Source: Chlamydomonas sphaeroides (Eukaryota; Chlorophyta; Chlorophyceae; Chlamydomonadales; Chlamydomonadaceae). Taken from it: a stretch of DNA of 64,000 nucleotides. Below are positions 55,601 to 64,000 of the stretch, one piece after another; position 1 is the first letter of the stretch; every line of letters begins with the position of its first letter. The notes beneath the pieces are model-generated. The model was not told where the DNA came from. It saw only the letters and a program-made list of their open reading frames with translations, and made no database searches. The position numbers were made by a program, and so were the translations under genes. The stretch spans positions 48,968-112,967 of the forward strand of contig BDDC01000100.1 in assembly GCA_001662425.1 (NCBI GenBank), read 5' to 3'.

Positions 55601-58600
55601 CAACACGGTGTACCTCGGCGCCGGTGCGCCGGGCAGCGTGGTGCAGGTACGTACGGCCGGTGTGCTCATGAACGTGCGATGACGAGTTTGGCTAGATTAC
55701 TGAGTGTAGATAACATTCGCTTGGCGTGAGTAAGAGCCCGCCCCCAACGCGTAACATACATTGCGGGCTGCCAGCACGCACGTAGGTGCTGCCCCGCCTT
55801 GCTGCGGAGAACGCGACTCACGCCACCATTGCCTCGCCCCACCTCCACGCACTACAGATCCGAGAGTGCGGCCAGCTGCTGCTGCGCCTGGCCAAGCAGT
55901 ACGGCATCACCGTATTCATCATCGGACACGTCACCAAGCAGGGAGGTACGGCAATGTACGGCAGCGCCGCGCCGCGCACACGCAGATCGGCAGCTAGCGC
56001 TGCTTCACCTCAGGGCCGTACATGCCCTGGGCCCCATTGTTGGCACGACGGACCCCGACACGAATAGGCCACTGGCCACTGACCCCATGTGACCTCCATC
56101 CACCCATCTGCCCCCCTCCCTGCCTGCAGACGTTGCGGGACCCAACACCCTAGTCCACATGGTGCGGCGGTTGGCGGTTGGGCCGTTGATGGAGGTGGCA
56201 GTTGATGATCGTCGTGTGGTGGCAGTTGGCGGTTGATGCAATGTCTGGATTCGCACCTGCGTGTCAACCTCGCCCGGCACTCATGCAACTTGCTGTCGCC
56301 CGAAAACGCCAGCTGTCTGTGTACGGCACTTGCCTTACGTGCGGGCGTGGCCCTTCACCTGCCGTACATGTGTGTGTGTGTGTGCCGTACAGGTGGACAC
56401 AATGCTGTACCTCGAGGGCGACGTGGCGCAGAGCGTACGGCTGCTGCGAGTCCAAAAGAACAGGTGCGTCGGGGCATGCATCGACTCCTTTTTCTATCTG
56501 GCCTCCGCCTCCACCCCTTCATTCCCTCACCCGCCGGGCCCCGCCACCAACCCTTCCCTCATTCGGCCTCTGCCTACACCCCGTCTCCTTCGGATTGAGC
56601 CACCGCCTCATGTCTCTTCACACCGTCCCATTCATCTCCACCCGCCGCCAGGCACGGTTCAGACGCCGAGTGCGGGGTTTTCACGATGGACCGCAACGGT
56701 GCGTTGCTTACTACTGTGGTGCACACCACACCGTACCTACACCTTGCAACGAAAGACCAGCGCTCATCAGCAGCAGGCAGGGTGCGGAGTCTGCAGCAGC
56801 CAACCAACCCATTCATGTAACTGCCCCATCTCCCAACGAACTGCCCAACCGCCCAACCGCCCAACCTCCAATCATCGCAGGCCTGCACGCCGTGGAGAAC
56901 AGCTCCGCCATGTTTGTGGAAAACCGGCTGGCGGAGATGGGCGATGAGGAGGAGGAGGGGCTGCAGGAGGGCGCGAGCAGCGTCGTGGGCGTCACGCTGC
57001 AGGTATGGTTGTGGGTGCGCACGCACAAAAGCTAATAAAACACAACAGGTATAGCTCACATGCATGCGATCACTTCAAAAAGCATGCATGTATTGCCCGG
57101 TTGAGCAGTTGGGTGGGCCGGCGCGATCAAGCAGCAGCACTCCTCCCCCGGCAGCACTCCTCCCCCGCCCACCACCCCCACCACCAACCCACACACCTGC
57201 CTGCCCCCCCTCGCCCCTCGCTCCTTGCCGCCGCTCCACCCCCTCAGGGGACCCGGGCCCTGTTGGTGGAGGTCCAGGTGCGGTCCGTGATCCTGCCGTA
57301 CTGATGCCCCGCCGTGCCACTAGTGCCGTACTGGCTTTCACTTGCCGCAGCCTAGCCTTGCCCGCACACCCGCGGCCTGCCTGCTCTCGACCCAAGCACA
57401 TGCCTCGTGCCCCCTGATCTCCAAAGATCACCACCACCTCTGGCCGGTGCTGGAGGGCCCAAAGCTCGCCCCTCATGTCACCTACCTCCCGCCATGCACT
57501 CGCTCGCGCGACGACATGGACCCCGTGCTGCTTCCGCTCCATAGCCCCCTTCGCCCTTCCTCCCCACGTGAACAGCGCACATCTACCCTAGGATAGATTG
57601 ACCCCGGGGAGTACCCTCCGGCCCCTGTCGTGACACATGACACGAACCGGGTCCTCCCTCCCCCGGCCCCGCGCCCCCATCAATCCCGCACAGGCCCTGG
57701 TCAGCCCGATGGGCGAGCGTGCGGCCATGGCCGCATCCGCGCTGTCGTACCGGTGGGTTACGTCGGCATGCAAGCACAGCAGTCGACTGGCACCGCTTCT
57801 TGCTAACCGCTGCAACTGACCCAGCCACAGCGTTCGTTCGCTGCCCGGCTGTATGCATCCTCCATCCTCTCGTTCGTTCCACGATGCTGCTTCCATCACG
57901 CCCCGCCTCACGTCTGCCTCCGTGCGGCCCTCCGATCCCTGCCTCCCGCCCCGCCCTCGCATTCTGCAGCTCTGCTACCGGCTTCGACAAGCAGCGGTAG
58001 GTTCGCAGTTGGATGCCGCTTTGACAAGCATGGTCAATGACGGTCGAGGCATTTTGCTATGCTTTCAGATACGTATCATTGCGATCCTTCGCTGTATGTA
58101 GGATGTCCATGCTGTGCAACATCCTCGACAAGTCCATCCCAGCCATGGAGCTGGCGTCGTGCACCGTCATCCTGCAAGTGGTGGGGGGAGGCAAGGTGAG
58201 CGCGGCAGTGCGAATGCTATGTTTTGAATGACACGCATGTACGTATGTATGCATGTACCGGTCTGCGTAGCTTTTGTACATACAGGATGATGCACAAATG
58301 ATTGATGTTTTGTCGTACCCATGGGTGTCCCTCCGTTTCGTTGTCCATCACGTTCAGATTGTATAAACCATGGCTGGGCGCTGCTCGCTGCCCCCAACCA
58401 ACCCACCAGGTCGACGACGTTGCCGTGGACCTGGCCGTTGTGGTGGCGGTCGCCTCCTCCTACTTCAACACCCCCGTGCCCCGCGACTTGGCTGCTATCG
58501 GAGATGTGCGTCGCTGCTGTACGTATGCTGCGCTGCTACGATAGCTCCAGACCTGGCTTGCTTGGAGCCCTCAACGATGCTGCATTCATCACGAGGCCAC

Positions 58601-60370
58601 CTTGATGGGGCCCTAGGCTCCGGCCATTACTCCACCCTCACATCGATGGAATGTTCTGCTAGGTCACGCAGAGACATGTGCCCTGCTGCGACATGCATGT
58701 TTGTTTGTTGTTTGTGTCACATGCCGTACGTCTGCCCTATCTGTTGCTTCGCTGCGCAGCTGGACCTGTCGGGCCGCGTGCGGCGCTCATTCCAGCGGTT
58801 GGATGTGCGCGTGCGGGAGGCGGCCAAGCTGGGCTTCAAGCGCGTCATCATACCGCAGGTGCGCACAGCAGTAGTCATATATGATGAAACCGCAAGTATC
58901 ATACGATTGCTTAAAGGTACATACATATCCTACGGCGGCGGTAGAGATTGAAGTTTATCAGTTCCACAGGTTAGCAAAGACGTAGTATGCAACTAACCTG
59001 CTGTCGTCTGTCCGCCCTTCCCGCCTGCTCGTCGTCAGACCAAGGACTCGGACAAGCTGCGGTACGACCCGCAGCTGCTCGAGGCAGGCGTGCAGGTGCG
59101 TACGACAGTACGACGGTAGTACGGCAGCTGAAGCAGCGAGCGAAGCGCAACATGTCTATTCCGTAGCTGGCATGTGCATATCGTAGGCGACAATTACTTG
59201 CCACTGCCACGCCCACACCGCCATTCCCCGCGCGCGTGCACCGTGCGGGAGGGCTGCCCAGGTCTGACGAGTGGCAGGGCGTTAGCTAGCCTGTTAGCGG
59301 ATGCGTGTGTGCTTGCATCGCACGTAGCGCACACGCGACGCCCTCGCGGTCGGCTGTCTCGCCGCGCTGCTGCGCTCCGCAGGTCATCCCCGTCCGCAAC
59401 GCGAGGGAGGCGCTCCTGGCGGCTCTGGGCGCCATGGCCGCCGACCAGATCCTTGTCGAGGTGAGCTGTCGATGACGTGCATTATGTACAGTGTTACGTG
59501 TCGGGCTAGCTAATGTTTGTTTGTGTTTGGGTGATGTCGATGTCGCGCTGTAGCGATAAGCTGCCCGGCGAAGGCCTTTGATGGATGGCGCGGTGTCTTC
59601 GTAAGTCACATACATGCCACGCAATGTGCCGCCGCTGCTATAACGGAACTCGACTCGATACACCTTACCACAATAGTCCTGAGGTCAGCACGCCAGGGTC
59701 GCCGTGCAGGATGCCGATCACAGCTGATTCCATTCTTCAACCGGGCCTCGTTGAAATGCCGCAGGCCAATCCGTCGCCGCGCGACCAGCCGCCGTCAGGG
59801 CCAGGACCCCAGAGCGGCCGCTACGGCCGTCGCAGCGGCGGCGGCGGCGGCGGCGGCGCCCCGCCAGCGGGCCGCCGGATGTCTCGCGGCAAAGACTATG
59901 CCGCCGCTGACGAGGACGACGGCGATGGAGGCTGGGACGACGATCATGATGACGAGGATGAGAATCCGTATCCATACCAGGATCAGGATAGTTACGAGGG
60001 TCACGCTGGCGGTGGCGAGGGGAGCGCTGCCTTGGGGCAACGCAACGGCGGCGACGGCGGCGGCGGCGGCTTCTCCTTGCCGCATTCGGCGGCCGCTGGC
60101 GGCATCGAGGCGGCCTATGCGGCGGCAGCGCTGGCGGCGGGACCCAGGATGCCGCCGCCACCGCCGCCGCCGCCGCCGCCTCCGTCGCCGCCGCAGCAGC
60201 AGCGCGCCCCGATACCTGTTTCGAGGTCCGGGACCCCACGGGGTGCCGGACCCAGCGGCAGCGGCGGGGCGGTTGCGGGCCCGGCAGGAGACAGCGACGA
60301 CGGCGACGGCGACAAAGGTCTGAGCCTGGCGGAGAGGCGCCGGCGCCGCCGGCCGGCCGGGTCCGCCTAA
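52651..60370 (+). CDS. radA: RadA/Sms DNA recombination protein, enlarged, organelle-type
   Basis: Homolog of bacterial RadA, the hexameric helicase that drives branch migration in recombination. Twenty-one exons: 52651-53104, 53341-53433, 53621-53846, 54075-54159, 54338-54661, 54791-54994, 55228-55312, 55555-55646, 55858-55945, 56130-56161, 56393-56463, 56652-56698, 56881-57002, 57248-57277, 57694-57752, 58102-58195, 58410-58505, 58760-58858, 59039-59095, 59383-59460, 59765-60370; phases agree, 1013 residues against about 460 in bacteria. Ala/Ser/Arg-rich N-terminus suits an organelle transit peptide. Zinc finger C140/C143/C154/C157; Walker A GGDPGVGKST (273-282); Walker B AVVLDS; RadA-specific KNRHG (583-587, normally KNRFG); C-terminal Lon-like domain with VVGGGKV, DLAVVVAVASS, AAKLGFKRVIIP. 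A Tyr/Pro/Gly-rich insert of about 155 residues follows Walker A, and an acidic, poly-Pro tail of about 200 residues ends the protein. Confidence 0.93.
55381..55430 (+). repeat. Short dispersed repeat D, copy 2
   Basis: Matches 36121-36170; inside radA intron 7 (55313-55554). The core gggctggtcccgcc can fold back on itself. Confidence 0.6.
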
Positions 60371-63300
60371 GCTGCACGCTGCCGGCAGCTTCACTGCTCT
60401 ACCATGGGCGTCACGTCGGGGCCCGCCGCCGGGCTCGGTTGCGGTGGGGCCAGCGTCTGCCGCTGCGGCTGTGGGGGTGTGCCTAGGCAGGGGCCGCTAC
60501 CTGCCGGGTGGCGTGGCTGCGGCTGCGGCTGCGGCCGGTGAACAGACACACTCTGCTCGCTATATATTCTGCCATAGCACCGTATCATCGATTGGACGGC
60601 ACGTGCTGCAGGCAGGCAGGCAGGGCGCACGGCCCTCCGCTGGAGGGCCGCCTGCAGCAAGCAGTTGATTGCCGGTTTTGGATTGACGGAGGGGCCGTTG
60701 CGGCGCGGGCGGGCGAGCAGGCTTTGGGGAAATGGTGCTGCGGCTGCTCCTCAAGCCGGCGCTGGAGTTACGCTTGCTTTGATCTTGGCTGCGGCAGAGG
60801 GAAGCGCCCGCCCGACGGTGGGGCAGCACACAGGAGGCACAGCCGCGCCCGACGATCGAGCTGCCGGCGCTCTTGTGGTTTACGACGAGGCGCGGTGGCC
60901 TGGCGTGCTGGGGCCGGCCTGCGAGCACGTACGCCGTGCTGTGCGAGTGTTGCGGCGTGCTGCTCTGTGTGCCCCAGTCCGTGCTGTGCCGTGCGCAAGC
61001 CCTGGCTCCCTGGTGCGTAGGCCGTGGCCCATATGGGCACGGCATCGGCGTGCAGCCCCCAAACCAAGATGTTACCCCACAAACACACTCTGCTAGCTAC
61101 TCTATCTGCTATCGCGCCGTATCATCAACCGATTCCAACAAACAAAGCGCCCAGCCTACGTACAGGCAGCGCCTGCTGCCCTTGTGGCCAGCCAGAGAGC
61201 TCAGCACCGAGCCCCACTACGAACGCTGCCTCGTGCCAACGCCGGCGTCACAGTCTCACAGCGTGCTGGCCGCGACTTCCACACTTTCGGGCACCCGTGT
61301 CCACGTGGATGGGCGCGTGCGTGCCCGACGGAAGTATAGTGCGCGATGCGTGCTCTGGCCCACCGACCAGCCCAAACCCGCAGACAGCAATCATTTGTCC
61401 TTTGTCCTGCGCATGTTCTGTTGCACACGTTGGATACTAACGCACGCGCGCCTGCGTTGCTCCCCACCCGCCCCGCCCACTTGCCCCCGTCTAACCCTGA
61501 AACCCGGTGCCACCCAGTCCACCGTCCGCGCATCCAGCAGCAGCAACACACCAGCAGGTCCAATCGCATAGCGAGCGCCGCTGGCCGTGTGCAAGCGGGA
61601 GCGAGAACGAGACGCTGCCGACCCCGCCACCTCGTCCATCCAGCCCAAGAGCGACAAGAGCTGCTCCGCGGGTGCCGTACGCGACGTAGCTGCTGGGACT
61701 CTCAAAGGGGGGCGGAAATAGAGGGCATGTCGGTCGTCCCCCGCCCGTGTCCTCCGCACGCACGCGCGCAGCAGCGCCCCCTTCCCGCCAGCAGCCTCGA
61801 TAAGCACCCCCATCGGTCGCCACTGCTGCGTATGGTCGGCTGCAGCATCTCCAAGCAAGCACATCAAATGGCCTTTGCAGCGAACCGCCGCGTAATCGCG
61901 CATATATATGCGCACACACACACGGAGCCCAACAATCAACGTGGACACACCCGGCCACGCCCCGCTCGCTTGCCCAGTACGGTACGTACATCTGCCCTGC
62001 TGCTTGAATCGAATCCGCGCCAATCACAGGATGCCGCGGCTGCCGCCGTACGGTACTGGTCCCCGCCGGCGGCACAGTCGCAAAGCATAAGCACAGTGGC
62101 TTCTTAGTGGTCATCGGTTGGAGCGCTACGCCAACCGCAATGACTCACCAAAGCACATGCACAAACGAAACGAACCAACGTTCTCCCGCCGTCTGCCCCG
62201 AGCTCACGGCGGCACCCGTCCACTGCATCAGCAAGCCGAGCCCCAGGCCACGCCGTACGTTCACCGTTCGTTGACAGCCGTGCGCCGCAAGCAAGTAAGC
62301 GGCGGAGGCGACTCACGGCAGATATATAATTCGACATGGTCCAACAGTAAGCCGCCACGCAGCGCAGGCCCAATCACGCACCCGCCGTCTCCGTACGACA
62401 ACGACGACCTGCCAGTGGTACGACACGTATAGTCAAAGTGTAATGTCTGTCGATAGGCGAAGCGCACACGGCGGTGCATGTCTCGCCCGCTGTGGGGCCG
62501 GGTGGCAATCATCGGCATACCGGTAGTATTAATGCGCTTCCGTTCCGTCCACGGGCGGCAACACTGCTGCAGCTCTTCACGTCGGGCAGGTCGCAAGCCG
62601 CTGCTGTCTCCCCCCGCGCCCTCGATGCTCACATCCTGCGGCAGTGGCGCTGGCTGCTGCCCTTCTTGACGCGCGCCGGCCGGAACACCATGCACAATGA
62701 GCAAGCCCACCCGACCCCGCCCCGATCTGCTCGCTCGTTGCCCACGGTGACCACACACGCCAGCAGCACGCACGCAGCGCCAGCCTCAAGCCGCCGCCGC
62801 TGGACTACTCAGCTGCGCTTTGCGGCTTGCGGCGGCTGCAAAGCGCCGCCGCCGCCGCCCGCTTTACGGGCCCTCATGCCCTCCTCCAGGCTCCTGAGGG
62901 CCTCCACCAGCTGTGTGCGGGAGCGAGGGGGCGGGGCATCAACGCGATGCTTGCATGCCCACTGAGCATATATATCCATGTCGGCCTCCTGCCGTGCTGG
63001 CCGGGCCGTCCCTCGCCATGCATATACACTTACTAGTCATGACACAGCACATATATCAGCGTGATGCATGCCCACTGCCGTGAACGCGTACATCAATCCA
63101 TGCGTGCATGAGTCACGAGGCGCAGTGGGCGTAGCGGGCGCCCAAAGCGTACAGCAGGTGGCGGGCGGGGTGCGCTCGCTGGCCGGTGCCGCATGGCCTA
63201 TGCCGCATGGCTATCTAGCGCAACGTGGGGAGTGCGCATGCACCAGCTGCATGCACACAGGAAACCACACAGCACAGCGAACGGCGGCCAGGTCCCTAGC

Positions 63301-63888
63301 GTGTACAGCATTGCTCGCGTGCCATGAACCCCAAGCAGCGGTGTACAGAACATACACATGTATGCTTGCATGCGGTCAACTCAAGCACGGCCAGGGGAGA
63401 GCACGGCTAGCCAGGGCTCGTATCATAGTCATTCGAGTCGTTCAAATCAACGGCAACATTCGTCTTTCTTGATCTGAGTCGTTCGGGATATTGACTTTGA
63501 TCGTCGGGTCAGGGATCAAGTCGGTCCCATGCGGTGTCTTTTTGGGGCACGGCAGCAGGCAGGTCGTTGGCTCGGTCCCTCCGCTTCGTGCCTCTCCTCG
63601 CCTCGCATTATGGGTTTTGGGGTTACTTGACCGCACACCACTGGCTGTAAGCATGTAAGGGCAGGGGCAAGGCGCAAATGACTACGAGGTGACAAGGGGT
63701 GTGCACGCGGGGAGGCGGGGACGCGGGGTTACTTCACGTGGGGTAGGGACATGTATGGGAACGTGACGGTCGCCCCAGCGCCACCGAGGGCGGGGTTCCT
63801 CGAAACCCCCCTCCGCTGACTCTGGGCTCCGTGGACTCTGGGAAGTCGATACCATGGGCTGACTTTGACGGCCATCAAGGCACACAAG
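60371..63888. other. Intergenic, no gene recognised
   Basis: radA 3' flank and beyond. The first plus-strand TGTAA is near 62435, far from the stop. Frames on both strands are low complexity or lack motifs. Short repeats such as gagtcgttc occur twice near 63436 and 63476. Confidence 0.45.
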
Positions 63889-63934
63889 TCAATCGGTCGG
63901 CCGACATTGGTCCCCATAAGATACGAGCCCTGGC
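63410..63934. repeat. Inverted 15-bp repeat pair enclosing 525 bp
   Basis: gccagggctcgtatc at 63410-63424 and its exact complement at 63920-63934. It could be the ends of a small non-autonomous element, but I see no target-site duplication beside them and the right copy lies in the possible exon below. Confidence 0.4.
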
Positions 63935-63999
63935 AGCAGCTTAGGCAGGTCCTTGCGTATGGTGCCGGTGTGGCCGATGCTGATGGCCGCGTCCGGGGT
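63889..63999 (-). CDS. Possible exon of a gene continuing beyond the right edge
   Basis: Minus-strand frame entering from position 64000 with GC-rich third positions and unbiased composition, including AAISIGHTGTIRKDLPKLL and PGLVSYGD, ending at TGA 63889-63891 unless spliced earlier. I do not recognise the family. It could be the end of a protein gene or part of a transposon. Confidence 0.3.
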   Translation of the reverse strand, partial: TPDAAISIGHTGTIRKDLPKLLPGLVSYGDQCRPTD

Positions 64000-64000
64000 G

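Overview
The window looks like nuclear DNA of a chlamydomonadalean (volvocine-type) green alga. It is very GC-rich, and its genes are split by many short GT-AG introns, typically with GTGCGT or GTGAGC donors and CAG acceptors. Ala/Gly/Pro/Ser-rich low-complexity stretches sit inside conserved proteins, and the space between genes is full of minisatellites, microsatellites and dispersed repeats. Four assembly gaps (runs of N) interrupt it at 3002-3391, 19506-19859, 33392-33741 and 48962-49361. I built the gene models by hand from splice signals, reading phase and remembered family motifs; no search was run.

Layout. (1) 148-2634, plus: the 3' part of a calcium-dependent protein kinase with four EF hands. 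(2) 2635-14650: mostly repeat-rich sequence, holding two related intronless cyclin-box-like genes on the minus strand (6431-7471 and 11577-12794) and a possible WD40-type exon pair (8595-8894). (3) 14651-19190, minus: an SPF30/SMNDC1-type Tudor splicing factor, complete in ten exons. (4) 20305-21488, plus: DAD1, a subunit of oligosaccharyltransferase, divergent from SPF30. (5) 23070-24324, minus: the MBF1 transcriptional coactivator, convergent with DAD1. (6) 24325-28218: repeats. (7) 28219-36021, plus: a 19-exon membrane protein joining an extracytoplasmic CHASE-type sensor to a class I cyclic-nucleotide phosphodiesterase. (8) 36022-42416: repeats, including a long TA tract. (9) 42417-48175 or beyond, plus: a non-RD, TKL-like protein kinase with a possible N-myristoylation start. 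(10) 48176-52650: repeats. (11) 52651-60370, plus: a 21-exon, probably organelle-targeted RadA/Sms recombination protein with large lineage-type insertions. (12) 60371-64000: no clear gene except a possible exon running off the right edge on the minus strand.

The genes do not form one pathway. Three are signalling proteins (Ca2+ kinase, CHASE phosphodiesterase, TKL kinase) and four are housekeeping proteins (splicing, N-glycosylation, transcription coactivation, organelle DNA repair). I saw no obvious new multi-gene system. The most distinctive items are the one-protein CHASE sensor plus phosphodiesterase, the enlarged RadA, the diverged cyclin-like pair, and several gene fragments or splice sites duplicated inside introns.
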